Below are positions 35,240 through 47,065 of a stretch of DNA of 64,000 nucleotides, piece after piece. Under the pieces are notes generated by a model that had not been told where the DNA came from, searched no databases, and saw only the letters and a list, made by a program, of their open reading frames with translations. The DNA is from Alopecurus myosuroides. Lineage: Eukaryota > Streptophyta > Magnoliopsida > Poales > Poaceae. The DNA lies in the NCBI GenBank assembly GCA_028641055.1, contig CM054060.1, forward strand, positions 297,078,462-297,142,461. The letters are read 5' to 3'. Positions within the stretch are counted from its first letter, which is position 1, and each line of letters begins with the position of its first letter. The translations under genes were made by a program, and so were the position numbers.

Positions 35240-36014
35240 TACTATATAGCATAAAAATTTCTCTTTTCTTTTGCGAAGGAAAATTAAATATGAGTTCATC
35301 ACGAAACTCATGTGTCGTGCACTGAGTTTGCAGTACCTATGCATCTAATTTGTTTAAGATTTTTTGACTTTTTAAAAGACGAATAGTGTGCATTTTAAAT
35401 AGGAGGGGCATATGCCCCCATGTTAATTTTATCCATTCTCTTGGTCAAAGTATCTATGTCAACGTCGCTTCAGTTGTCCTTACATAGGATGCGGTACAAA
35501 AAGGAGACCCATTTCATTAGTGCAGCTTTGTTTTCACCATCGATACCACAAACTATGTCTTGGATAGAGAAAATTCCTTATACTTCGCAATAATGTGCTT
35601 GTCTACACTGCCTTTGTACAACATTGAGGATGAGATGTTGTACCGTGGCAATGACAGAATGAGAAAAGATACAAACATGGGGCATCTCGACAGGAGTCGT
35701 GGCACATCAGTGTGATCTTGTGCCGCTTAAGTCAGAAACAAACTTTTCGAGGCATAATATATGGTGGCGCGATTAGTGTCGTCTACTATTATGATGGTCT
35801 TGTTGGAGCAGACCACAAGATCATGGATGGCCATGCCATCCATGAGGGAGAAGAGAGCCATCGTGGTAGGGAACGTGGCTTCATCGACTAACATGGCCAT
35901 AGCCACGACATCGGGATTGTTGCACATACACAAAAACTTGGATAATATGGTGGACAAGCTTTTGGCTTTTGGGGCACACTGCCTCGCCAAGGCATCCCAA
36001 GAGTATTACGATTC
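35240..36014. other. Unassigned DNA between element B and the LINE
   Basis: The locus into which B inserted. Short frames on both strands (for example a minus-strand frame at 35727-35990) have no motif I recognise. It may be an old repeat fragment. Confidence 0.4.
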
Positions 36015-36179
36015 TTTTTTGAAACGGGTAATCCCAGCCTCTGCATCTAGACGATGTAAATGGTTTATTACATTAAAACAGTAAACATTCAACGTACGAT
36101 AGATCCCAAGTTACGTCTCAACGATACCGAATGGTGGCTGTATAGACCAGCCACCGAAAAATCACAAAGAAAGGAAATT

Positions 36180-37260
36180 ACAAATGTTGTAATCTCCTAG
36201 TGTGCAACCAACCACCCTGGTTGAAGATAGCCCGGACGATCGCCATGAACCGGGTGCATACAAAATTCAAACGTCCTCGATGGTCTTCTAGGAGCAGCAA
36301 AGACCATAGGTGAATTCAGTGCGTAGCTCGGTGAATGACCTGCAAAAAATTCCCAACTCTCAAATTGCTTAAAATTACACCATTTTTACAATTCCAAATT
36401 TCCCAAACAAAAACACATACACCACTGCGTATATTTGCTTTAGTAATTTTTCTACCCCATTTGACCAAGATCCAAATAAATTAGCTACACATATAGGCAG
36501 AGTTATAGTAAATGTAAAATGCACCAACCTCTATATTTTTCGATCAAACTCACAATTGATAAATAAGTGATTAGCCGTCTCCTCATCCCCACATAACACA
36601 CACTTCATACACCCAGTCCATCTCCTCTTTATCAGATTATTTTTAGTCAATAATTCCTTACGATAAAGGAACTTACACGAAGATTTTAATCTTAAGGGGG
36701 ATTTTAGCCTGCATAAGTATTTGTGTAAAAAACATATGTTACCATTCATTTGATCTTCATAAACATATTTAACTGAAAACACTCCCGATTCTGTTAACTT
36801 CCGGTTAAATGTATCATGCGTATTTGCCAGATATACGTCCATCAACCTCTTCATTAGATGGAACTAATTCTCCCATTTATCACCTAACAACGGTCTCCTA
36901 AAGGTAATATTTGAATGGTCACCCGCAAGTACGTGAGATACCAATTCTTATGTGCTACCACATTATACAATTAGGATATTGAATTGCTAACGTCGTGCCA
37001 CCCAACCAAGTATCCTCCCAAAACCGCACACTATGGCCATCACGAATCGTGCAAGAAATATGGCTAAAGAAGCCCCTTTTCATCTTCATAACCCCTTTCC
37101 AAAATGGAGAATCAGAAGACTTAACTTCTACCTGAGCCAAAGGAGTTCCTTTAACATATTTGTTATGCAACAACTCATGCCACATCCCTTCTTCTGTTAA
37201 GAATTTAAAGAGCCATTTCCTAATTAAACACTTATTTTTAACTTCAAGCACCTCAATCCC
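36180..37260 (-). pseudogene. LINE ORF2, C-terminal part with zf-RVT
   Basis: Pieces in more than one frame. 36955-37251 encodes LLHNKYVKGTPLAQVEVK, then SPFWKGVMKMKRGFF and VRFWEDTWLGG, a block conserved after the polymerase in plant LINEs. 36531-36854 encodes a zf-RVT zinc-binding segment with CMKCVLCGDEETANHLFINC. Further on are VWEIWNCKN and GGWLHTRRLQHL, then a stop near 36180. Non-functional. Confidence 0.75.
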
Positions 37261-37497
37261 GAGACCCCCTGGACTTTATTAAGCGATATTTCTTCTTCAG
37301 CTGGTCACTTTTCCAAAAGAACCGAGATCTATAAAAGTCTAGTTTTTTCGTACCCCCACGTGCACTTCAAAGAACAATAAGAAAAACATAGGTAAGCTAG
37401 ATAATATCGAGTTAATCAATACTAGGCGGTCTCCACATGAGAGCATCTTCCCAATCCATGAACTGAGTTTTTGTTCAAACCAATCTTCTATTGGCTA

Positions 37498-38252
37498 TCA
37501 TTCTTTATTTAACAGCTTACGATAATGAATGGGAATACCTAGATACTTAAACAGGAGTTTTCCGACATCACACCCAAATATATGTCTATACTCATATTGA
37601 TAATTCACGACAACCACAAAACAAAATATCTCGCTCTTATGGAAGTTTATTTTTAAGTCAAATAGTTGCTCAAACAAAGATAACATCAGTTTCATATTAA
37701 CTGCTTTCTCAGTACCATCTTCAAAAAACAAAATTGTGTCATCGGCATACTGAAGGATAGACACCCCATCCTCTACTAAGTGCGGAACTGAACTCCCAAC
37801 TTGTCCATCCTATTTTCCCCTAGCAATAAGAAGTGCCAATGTCAGCAACCAAGTTGAAAAGTATAGGGGATAACGGAGCCTTGTATTAATCCCTTCAAAG
37901 TTTGGAAATAATGACCAATATCATCATTTACCTTGATCCCCACAATACTACCCTGCACAAACCTCGCAACCCACTCACACCACTATGGTGTAAATCCTTT
38001 CATGCTAAGTGTTTGCAAGAGGAAGGACAAATTAAATTTATCATATTCTCTATCAAACTCAATTTTAAGAAAAATCCTATCTAACTTATTTTGTTTTGAC
38101 TCATTAATTATTTCATGCAGCACAACTACTCCTTCCAAGAAGTTCCTCCCCGTGAGAAAATCGGATTGAGTAGGTCTAATCACACGCTGCGCAATCGAAG
38201 TTACTATGTTTGTTCCCACCTTTGTGAAGATTTTAAAACTAATGCTCAGCAA
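37498..38252 (-). pseudogene. LINE ORF2, reverse transcriptase core
   Basis: 37983-38252 encodes RVIRPTQSDFLTGRNFLEGV and a degenerate first catalytic block (LKIEFDREYDKFN, normally DFEKAYD). 37498-37764 encodes the YADD active site (SILQYADDTILFFEDG) and the KINFHKSEI block. The frame is broken between them. Target-primed reverse transcription is the family function, but this copy is inactive. Confidence 0.8.
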
Positions 38253-38357
38253 ACAAATAGGTCTATATTGCTCAATTCTACAATCATCCTATTTTTTTGG
38301 AAGCAAGGTTATTACACCATAGTTCAATTTGAACAGATGTAATTCCCCTGCATGCAA

Positions 38358-38708
38358 CTATGCAAATAATGCCATTAAGTCTATCTTAATGACATCCCAA
38401 AATCTCTTATAGAACTTAGCTGAGAACCCATCTGTCCTTGGCGCTTTGTTGAGTTCCATTTGGTCAATAGCATCAAACACCTCATGTTCACAAAAAGGCA
38501 CGATTAGGATGTTATTTTCCTCCTCCGAGACCTGAGGTAAATCTGCAATTTTAGATTCGTCTAGAGAAAAAGTATTGGGAATCGGCACCCCAAACAAAAT
38601 TTTGTAATATTCGGATATGAATACTTTCAGATTTTCTTGTCCTACAATCGTCCCTTCGTCCTGTTCTAACTGGAATATCCTTTTCTTACAATTTTTGCCA
38701 TTAGCCAT
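38358..38708 (-). pseudogene. LINE ORF2, pre-polymerase segment, copy 1
   Basis: A 116-codon frame with FQLEQDEGTIVGQENLKVF and IDQMELNKAPRTDGFSAKFY, where the usual GPDGF motif has become RTDGF. Paralogue of 39444-39875. Confidence 0.75.
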
Positions 38709-39061
38709 GAGGTGAAAATACCTAGTATTACTACCTCCTTCCCGAATATATTTAACATTAGCACGTTGAGCCCACTTCTATTCCTCATCACGTCCAAGGT
38801 TTGCTAGGTAAGCATCCGCTTTCTTTTGCTCTTTTCTTTCGGCTTTCGAAAGAGGAAAGGTTTCGACTTTAATATCTAGCTCGTCAATAAGAAGAAGAAA
38901 CTTCTGCTTTAGCTTCTTATATTCACCACTCATTTTTTTTGCCCAGCCTCACAGAAAACTACGTAAATATTTAATCTTATTCTAGTAGCGCTCAATTGGA
39001 GTGTTTCCCGACGTTATGGATTGCCACTCCGCTTTCACCATATCGCAAAAGCCTTCTTGTC

Positions 39062-39307
39062 TCAACCATGATAGCTAAAAGGAAAAGACCAATCCACTAT
39101 GAGTGGAACTCCCAGAATCCAGCAAAACAAAACATGATCAGACCCCGTACAGGTCAACCCCTGTAACGAAACTAAAGGACATTTATAGTCCCACTCCACG
39201 CTAGCCAGAAATCGATCCAAATTTTCATATATTGTCCCATCCCGTCTACTAGCCCAAGTATAATGTATGCCATACATCTCTAACTCTTTCAAATCTGGAC
39301 TCTCCAT
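39062..39307 (-). pseudogene. LINE endonuclease C-terminal fragment, copy 1
   Basis: Encodes ESPDLKELEMYGIHYTWASR and the SDH catalytic region (TCTGSDHVLFCW). It duplicates the end of the frame at 40255-40965. Confidence 0.75.
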
Positions 39308-39443
39308 GATCGCATTAAAAATAAAGAGCCAACGAGGGTTAAAATTATCATTATTTTTCTCTGCTTGTTCCCACCTTCGTAAAGATTTTAAAACTAATGC
39401 TCAGGAAACAAATGGGTCTACATTTCTCAATTCTACGATCATC

Positions 39444-39875
39444 CTATTTTTTTGGAAGTAAGGTTATTACACCAAAGTTCAATTTGAACATATGTGATTC
39501 CCCTACATGCAACTGCGCAAATAATGCCATTAACCCTATCATAGTGGCATCCCAAAATCTCTTATAGAACTCAGCTGAGAACCTATCTGGACCCGGAGCT
39601 TTATTGAGTTCCATTTGGTCAATAGCATCAAACACCTCTTCAGAAAAAGGCATGATTAGGATGTTATTTTCTGCCTCCGAAACCTGAGGTAAATCCACAA
39701 TTTTAGATTCGTCTAGAGAAAAAGTATTGGGAATCGGCGACCCAAACAAACTTTTGTAATATTTCGATATAAATACTTTCAGATTTTCTTGTCCTACAAT
39801 CGTCCCTTCGTCTTGTTCTAACTGAAATATCATTCTCTTTCGATGTTTTCCATTAGCCATGAGGTGAAAATACAT
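39444..39875 (-). pseudogene. LINE ORF2, pre-polymerase segment, copy 2
   Basis: A 143-codon frame with MELNKAPGPDRFSAEFYKRF and LNFGVITLLPKK, the start of the reverse transcriptase domain. Closer to the family pattern than copy 1. Confidence 0.78.
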
Positions 39876-40254
39876 AGTATTACTACCTCCTTCCCGAATA
39901 TATCTAACCTTAGCCCGCTGAGCCTACTTCTATTCCTCATCACGTGCAAGGTTTGCTACGTAAGCATTAGCTTCCTTTTTCGATTTTCTTTCGGCTTCCG
40001 AAAGAGGAAAGGTTTCAACTTTAATATCTAGATCGTCAATAAGAAGAAGCAACTTCTGCTTTAGCTTCTTATACTCACCACTCAAATTCTTTGTCCAGCC
40101 TCACAAAAAACTACGTAAATATCTAATCTTATTCTGCTAGCGCTCAATTGGAGTGTTTCCCAAAGTTATGGATTGCCACTCCGATTTCACCATATCGCAA
40201 AAGGCTTCATGCCGTAACCATGATAGCTCAAAGGAAAAGACCGATCTATGTCCA

Positions 40255-40965
40255 CTATGAGTGGAACTCCCAGAATCCAGCAAAAAAAACATGATCAGAC
40301 CCCTTACGGGTCAACACCTGTAACGAAACTAAAGGAAATGTATGTTCGCACTCCCAGCTAGCCAGAACTCGATCCAACTTTTCATATATTGTCTTATCCC
40401 GTCTACTAGCCCAAGTATAATGTATGTTAGACATCTCTAACTCTTTAAAATCTGGACTCTCAATGATCGCATTAAAAATAAAGAGCCAACGAGGGTTAAA
40501 ATTATAATTATTTTTCTCATCCTCCTGGCACATGATATTAAAGTCACCACCCACCAGAATGGTTCGTATCTCCCCCTCACATATACACGCTAACTCCGAC
40601 AAAAATTCTGGTTTCTTGTCATCCTGGGCAGCCCCATAGACAACAACTAAAGTCCAAAGGAAGTCGTCCTCCTTTGTTCTTAAATGGAACTTTACTGAGA
40701 AGTCACCCACAACGAGTGCATGTATAGTCAGAATTGCGGGTCTAAAACCCACCAAAATACCACCTGACCGACCGTGAGGAGGCAGACAATACCAGCGAAA
40801 GTCATACCCCCCAGCCAAGTGGTCTAACAAACATCTATCAAAACTCGATCTCCATGTTTCCATAATTGCTACAAAGTCCAATTGAAACTCCCTCACCGTC
40901 TCATTGACAGTTAGGTGCTTCGCCGTGTCCCCAAAACCGCTGCTATTCCAAAACACTCCTCTCAT
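40255..40965 (-). pseudogene. LINE ORF2, N-terminal apurinic-type endonuclease
   Basis: A 236-codon frame starting MRGVFWNSSGFGDTAKH. It shows the endonuclease/exonuclease/phosphatase motifs: Asn near residue 7, catalytic Glu in VAIMETW (E36), GGDFN and a C-terminal GSDH. In intact LINEs this domain nicks the target DNA to prime reverse transcription. The frame stops after FWEFHS, so the domain is present but cut off from the polymerase. Confidence 0.82.
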
Positions 40966-41463
40966 CTCGACTTATTGTTTAAAAACACAATCTAGCACTC
41001 CTATTTTGATTCGAAGACCCACTCTTTTTAGCCTTACGAGAACGCGTGACTCTTACACCTTGGGTGCATGGATTTACGCAATCCCCAAGCCCTCCTCCTC
41101 CTCATCAGCATAGTCTTCACATAAAGTAGACGCCTGACGAACAACTAAATTGTTTGACTCAGCAACCTCTCCACTCTTTAAATTATTATTTAAGTAGGTT
41201 AGATGTCGTGAGCTTTCTAAATCTTTTAAAAAGTGAAAGATCGATCAACTGCAGCTAAAGAATTTCCCAGAGACACCCCCCCCAAACGAGATGCACGCTT
41301 AAAAATATCATTACTTGAAAAAGCGCTAAAAGAAAGTCTGTGACTCGAAGTAATACCTGCAGCGTGATCATCACGAAGCGCAACAAGCCGAATAGCCTTC
41401 TCCGGCACTGGGACATCCACATTAGGGAGAGCATGAAGATGATCACTCGATCTTCTCCCATCT

Positions 41464-42276
41464 CTACCTGGCTCCGCTAAGCCTCCAAAAGCTACGACAT
41501 CCTCCCGTGACGGCTTGAATACCGAGCGTGATGATGAAGTTGTCACCGTAGCCCCCCTGCTGCTGCATGGAAGCCATCTCCTCCCCTCCTCCCGGTGAAG
41601 TATCACCTACTTCCATCTTTGCATTCGACGATGCCACCATATCATCATCACATATCTTTGCTCCCCCTGCCCTTGGCGACAGAACAACACCCGGTCCCAC
41701 CTTGTTTTCTGTCACACCAACAACACACATGTGCTCATCCACCAGATTTGGCGAAGAGGGACTCCAAGATCCAGCCCCTAACACCCTCTCCTTCGTCACA
41801 CCTACGGCAACGTTGGAGGCACCCCATTGGACTTGCTTTCTTGGCTCAAACGATGGCAAAGAAAACTCCGCGTTCAAGTACTAATTATCACCACAAACCG
41901 CGGCGGAAAATATAGACATTTTTTGCCCATATCTATTGGCCGGCAGCAAAACCGATGGTTTTTCGTGCCCGTCAAAGACAATGACAACAAAAGAATCGGA
42001 TTCCTGCCCGGAACTGCTGGCCGGCAGCAAAAACGGGCCTTTTTCCTGCCCGACAGAAGAAGGCGCCTCCAAACTCACTACTGATTGCGCCAGTTTATGG
42101 AATTGCTCCTGCAACATGGGGAAAAAGACCACCCCCGCTCTCCTCATCTCCATACCAGTAGCACATTTGGAACCCGAGCCCTCTTGCTGGTCATTGGCAG
42201 ATGATAAAATCATATGCTGACCACTTCTCGCTCTACCCGGGTATTCTCCAACGAGGTTTCCGCAAGAGCGTCGCAA
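41464..42276 (-). pseudogene. LINE ORF1, C-terminal linker remnants
   Basis: Two frames (41881-42276 and 41464-41877) with low-complexity Ser/Gly/Pro sequence and a repeated motif around GQEK/GQES. No domain was recognised. They lie between the DUF4283-like part and ORF2, where grass LINE ORF1 proteins have a long disordered tail. Confidence 0.5.
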
Positions 42277-43160
42277 AAATCATCCCCCTTCTCATCTTCA
42301 TCATCCTCATTGTCTTCCTTCTCCTTATCAACGATCATATCATCATCATTCCCAGACTTCTCCTCCGCCTCCACATAAAAAGGGAGCGCATAAAATATAG
42401 CTTTTATAAGCATCGGCAGAGTTTGTGGAATTTTTGTGTAATCAAGGCATCCCACCAGGATCCGCAGAACTCCGAGTTGACGAGTGTATACCATATCCAC
42501 CTTCCTCGTAACACAAATCATGTATCCCACAACCCACATAGCAAGAAAATCCACGCTGTGTTCCTCCGGGATCCCAGAAACACGAACCCGAAAGTTCGGT
42601 AACGTGTCAAGATGCTCGATCCTCTGACCCCTAATCAACCGTCATATCACACTTGGAATTAGGAACTCTGCAAGCCCAAAATACCTTCAGATGGTCTAGC
42701 TCAATTTTAGTTGGAAAATTGCTTTGAAGATATTATGTCCCACCTGGATAACATCCCAAATAAACCCTTGTGTTGGCACCAATCTTTCAAGCTGGCCAAT
42801 CACTTGAGGCACCGTCATCTCGCCCTTGGCGATAACAATGGAAGCTCACTGAGCATTCATCACTTTGGGACGAAAGTGGTCTGTAAGAGGAATCCCGAAA
42901 AAAATGAGCTCGTCGTGTGCGTACCCGTACGTAATAGGATGAGGTTTTGGTGCAGCCAGCAACGGACAAGGACCGTTCTTGTGCACCGAGCCTTGATAAT
43001 ACTCACAAACAGGCGACGTGCAATCTGCCAAAAAGTGGCCCGTAACACCACAACGAAAGCACTTATTCTTAGCGGCCTTCTTGCTCTTCTTCTGCACCGT
43101 CCCGTCAACCGCCGCAGCCCGTTGATCAGCTGAAACACGTTTCTCTCCTTGCTGCATCAC
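42210..43160 (-). pseudogene. LINE ORF1, zinc knuckle and DUF4283-like region
   Basis: One frame interrupted by several stops. 42846-43160 has a CCHC zinc knuckle (CFRCGVTGHFLADC) and the family motif PKPHPITYGYAHDELIFF. 42210-42638 has NFRVRVSGIPEEHSVDFLAM and LGVLRILVGCLDY, then an acidic tail. Plant LINE ORF1 proteins bind element RNA. Stops near 42843, 42709 and 42643 show it is dead. Confidence 0.72.
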
Positions 43161-43198
43161 AGGAACAGCCCCCTGCGTGCCCTGTTGCGATGATGAAG

Positions 43199-44168
43199 CT
43201 ATCTGTTGCGGCTGTTGCTGCCCGACAAAGGAGCTGAAGATTGCACCCCTAGGGGTTGAACCGGTGCTACCACTGCAGGCACCAGCGCCATATTTCCCAA
43301 TTGCGGACCAACCAGCGTCACCGTCCCCGGAATGTAGCGGCCCCTCCCAGTCCCAAACTGATGTCCATTGGGTCGATACACATTGTTAGCATAACCTCCA
43401 CGTCCTCTCCCAAAATTGTCCCGACCATAATCAAACCTCTGCCTACCACGGAAACCCCCATGGACTTGGTTTTGGTTCCCAATGGAGTTGTTGAAGCCCA
43501 CTCCTGCGTGAAACGCAAGCGGCGCATTCCCTCCTCCGTTCCCGGCGCTCCCATCTGGCATGCTCGCAGTGCCACTCGCCCCCCTGCACAAAATTTTGCC
43601 CAAACCCTGCGACAGGAGGACCTCCATGGCCCTGGCCATACCGTTGCCCCTTTGCTCAGCTCCACCTGGGCCTCCTCCACGCTGCGTCATGGCGGTGGCA
43701 GAAGAACTCTCTTAAGACTTCGTGAGAGAGCTGACGCTATTTTTCACGTAAACCCTTAAACTCTCTTGGGTTACCCCGTAGGGATTTTAGCTCTTATGTC
43801 GCAGACTCGGGCCTGAGCCCGACATCGGGATCGGCTGCAACGGCCTGCAGGTGGACCCACACCACCTGCAAATGGACCAACGCCACTTGGCAAAATCACC
43901 GGATCTAGCGCCCGTGATCTGCTCAATTTTGTATCCCTATCTCATGATCCGCAAACGACGCCCCTAGAAAATGGCGACACCGGTGGTCGCCGCCGGCGTC
44001 TAACCATCGTCCACTGCACCCCCCACCCCCCCCACCCCCGCCATCGTCTTCAACAAAGACTGACGGCCCAAACGGTGGCAACTTAACCGGACGTGCCGCG
44101 ACAGCAATCCTCTGAGAGGTAGACCTCTCCGGCGAAGAAAACTGAGAAGAACCGGAGAACGGGGACAT
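43199..44168 (-). pseudogene. LINE ORF1, N-terminal Gly/Arg-rich part
   Basis: 43923-44168 starts MSPFSGSSQFSSPERSTSQR with a Gly run. 43199-43690 is rich in Gly, Asn and Arg (RGRQRFDYGRDNFGRGRGGY), an RGG-like RNA-binding composition. The pieces are in different frames and separated by stops. Confidence 0.55.
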
Positions 44169-44460
44169 GGCCGCTTACCTCTGTGCCGAACGACGCAACA
44201 TCCGCTTGGCCATCCTCGACGGATCCGAGCGAAACGATCGCCCAGTTGCCGGCGACCTGCACACCTCCGGCATTGGCAACTCGAAGTAGTTGGACTCCCT
44301 AGTCTCCTTTTCCCCGATCTCCCCATCATCCTCGTCGTCGCTACTCGCTAGAGCCTAGAACCTACCTCCGGTGAACTTCGACGGCGTCCGCACGTCACAA
44401 CCATGGCCATGGGCGGTGGCACCATTGAGGTCACCAACCGCGTCGCCATCCGTGTCACTA

Positions 44461-46032
44461 GAAGATTATTGTGATTGTACTTGCAACACTGATAGAGATC
44501 CACATGAGGTGTTGCACCATCTTGCCCGTGGCAATGCTAGATGCTGACGACTCTACCTTGGAGAAGGCGATATTATGTTGTGCAAAGATGAAGTACATAA
44601 ACCAATCCACATGCTATCATTTTGGCTATAATTAATTACAGGATCCAACCAGTTGGAAATTAAGTAGTAGCTCGAGAATTACGGAACTGCCTTACGTACG
44701 ACATTGCTTGTACGATTTTAGTACGACACATGTGTGCCTCCAGCCGATTGGTCAATTTTTCTACTACCGGCACAAAGAAAGCATCCGATGCATGCGTGAG
44801 CGCGCGTCGTACAAGAATCGGACAGAAACTATCGTACGTATAGCACTGCTCCGAGAATTATGCACCTGGTTAGCCAGTTTTGGTGGTGTTCTAGGAATAG
44901 AATCAGGACGAGTTGTTTCATAGTTTTTTGTTGTTGATTCTTTGACACGGCTGAAGTTGATGTACAATGGCTCGGTGCATGGCTTGATACAGATGCAGTA
45001 ATGATTGCGTGCACCACTCGATGAAGAGGCGGGAGGCGCCAAAGAAAAATTATTGATCGCGTAAATAAGTAAAGAAGGAAAAAAAAGATTCGTCAATGTA
45101 ACATAGGGAAGAGATTTGAAGGTGATTCTGAGAGACTTTTTTTTTTCTAGAATACATTTGTGAGAAACTTGTTATGTGGTAACATTTAGCTAGTATCCTA
45201 CAAAATTCATTTAGCGAGTAAGGTTATGAAGAGGTACCATTTCTTCGGTTAATTGTAATAATTTAAATCTCATGCCCTTACGGTGATCACTATACTGATC
45301 TACGCAAACAGATAGGAAGACCTGTATGTTTGTACTTTTGCAGGGTCCAATTTAGAGTGACAACAATCTAAAAAAAAAATCATAGTCTAATTATTTTGCG
45401 GATAACGAGCTACGAAGAATGAATAGTGTTTCATGCTTCCATTTCTTGTTGGTTTAATGGAGGGAGTAGCTCGGTAGAAAAGAGGAGAACTCTTGTTCAT
45501 CCCTTGGGCGAGAAAGAAAGGAGAAGAGACAGATGCAGCCATTATACGGTGATTCGGTGGGCCCCGGTGCGGGGAAGCGCAGCAGCCTTTTCAGGCTCCA
45601 GGGCTTTTGCTGATACGATGTTCGTTTGGGTGGGTCTCGGGTCGGGGAGCAGAACTGGTGGACCAGTACTTGTGTCGGGTTGGTGAAGGCGGTAGGAAGC
45701 TGCTCTTCTTTCTGCCCCTGCGGGTCTGCACGTTGGCCCATTTGCTCTTGTGCACATGCATGGTACTGGACCATGGGCGGCCCCTGTGGTTGGCCGTGTG
45801 ATGCAAACAACGCTGCTCTCCGTCTCGACTACACCAGTAGTATACAAGAGAATGATATTCAATCTCCATTCTAAAGTTGCAAAATACTCCCTGTCTATTT
45901 TAGTTGGGGTCCTATGTAGGAGTATTATTTCAACTATTAAAAACACATGTCGTTTGCCATATAAACACATCGTGGTTTAACTAATGGTTAACTACAGTAC
46001 TGTGCTATACTAGGGTAATTAATCCCGCTGGC
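44461..46032. other. Unassigned DNA between the LINE and element G
   Basis: Mixed composition with a GC-richer patch at 45500-45800. Overlapping frames on both strands there look like composition effects. A TACTCCCT motif at 45887 recalls the start of Stowaway-type MITEs, but no matching inverted end was found. Confidence 0.4.
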
Positions 46033-47065
46033 TGTAACATCCCAAGTATGAAAAACAACATTTAGAATGTTTGCTCTTTGTTGTTTTATGTTTTGCATCA
46101 TGGCATCTTAAGTTTTGCATTTGTTTTCCAATGGTTTTCCTTTGTTTTCCCTTGTTTTTCTATTTGAATTTCAAACCAAATTTTAAATTTTGTTTCATAC
46201 TTGTTCTGTTACAAATTTTCAAATGAAAATTTCAAACCCAAACACCAATTTGTTTCCATTAAAGTTGGAAGATCAAACCATTAACTTGCTTAAGTTAAAT
46301 AATCTAATTAATTCAAATTTCATTCAAATTCAATTAAATTTCCAAACATCAACCATTTTGAAATTTATGAAAATTACAAAACACTCCAATCATTTGTTTC
46401 AAATAAACTTGAAATTAAAAACTTTTAAATTGCTTAAGTTTCAATTATTCATTTAACATCAAATTCACTCAATTTCAAATAAAATACAAACAGCAACATA
46501 ATTTAAAATTTTGTAAAACAAATAGTTGCACCTTTGTGCTTTTATAATAACTAACCTATAAAAATTATACCTAAATTTTCTAACCACAAAAACCCTTTCA
46601 TTTCTTTCCTTTTCTTTTTCTGCAAAAAAAACAGAAGCAATAAACAGAAAAAAAAACGCAGAGAGGGAGAGGGCAAGCCAGTGGGCTGAGCCCAGCCCAC
46701 CAGCACGGCCTGCTACCCCCCTCCTTTCTCCTACCTCTGTACAGCGTGCATCCGAGATGCCCACGTCGGCATACAGAGGCAGGGAACGGCCGCGAGCTCC
46801 TCCCCCTCCTCCTTATAACGAGCCCGAGCTCCACTCCTCCTCCTGCCCTAGCTCCTCCCTCTCCCCTCGCAGCGCCGCCACTATCTTCTCCTCTCTCTCC
46901 CTCGCCGCCCTGCAACTTTCCTCTCTGAACCACCACCACCGAGCACCACCATTCTGAACCTCCGGCGATCACCGGCGACATGGACTTCCTCCGCGCGAGT
47001 TAGGGCCGGGAATCGGCTCCCTGCTCCGTCCGCTTCCTCCTCGACCACGCCGCTGTGACAGAGGG
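46033..47065 (+). mobile_element. Element G: first part of a plus-strand LTR, interrupted by F
   Basis: Begins TGTAACATCCCAAGTATGAA, the same start as the LTRs of F read on the minus strand. It covers the AT-rich upstream half and a GC-rich block with TATA-like CTTATAACG near 46814. It stops at the GAGGG target site of F (47061-47065) and resumes at 60831. Only one LTR of G is in the window. Confidence 0.85.

Larger units (their letters stand above)
38206..40518 (-). repeat. 1.16-kb tandem duplication within the LINE ORF2
   Basis: Two direct copies, about 38206-39361 and 39362-40518, offset by 1155 bp. Each covers the end of the endonuclease region (YTWASRRD...TIYE) and the start of the reverse transcriptase region (FQLEQDEGTIVGQENLKVF, LNKAP). 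The copies differ at many positions, each with its own mutations, so the duplication is not an obvious assembly slip. Confidence 0.8.
36015..44460 (-). mobile_element. Decayed LINE (non-LTR retrotransposon), nearly full length
   Basis: Minus-strand order is a GC-rich 5' region, ORF1 with a zinc knuckle and DUF4283-like part, ORF2 with endonuclease, reverse transcriptase and zf-RVT, then a 3' UTR ending in an A run (T run at 36015-36020). The tail GCAGAGGCTGGGATTACCCG before the A run is typical of grass LINEs. Many stops and frameshifts interrupt both reading frames. A 1.16-kb tandem duplication in ORF2 adds to its length. The 5' boundary is an estimate from the fall in GC content; no target duplication was found. 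Confidence 0.8.

Noticed and set aside
45916..45930. GAGTATTA as a target duplication for the LINE (against 36001-36008)
   Set aside because: Only eight bases match in AT-rich DNA, and it would place the LINE start 1.4 kb beyond the last LINE-like sequence.
45885..45930. Stowaway-type MITE
   Set aside because: One TACTCCCT-like end is visible but no inverted partner or TA duplication.
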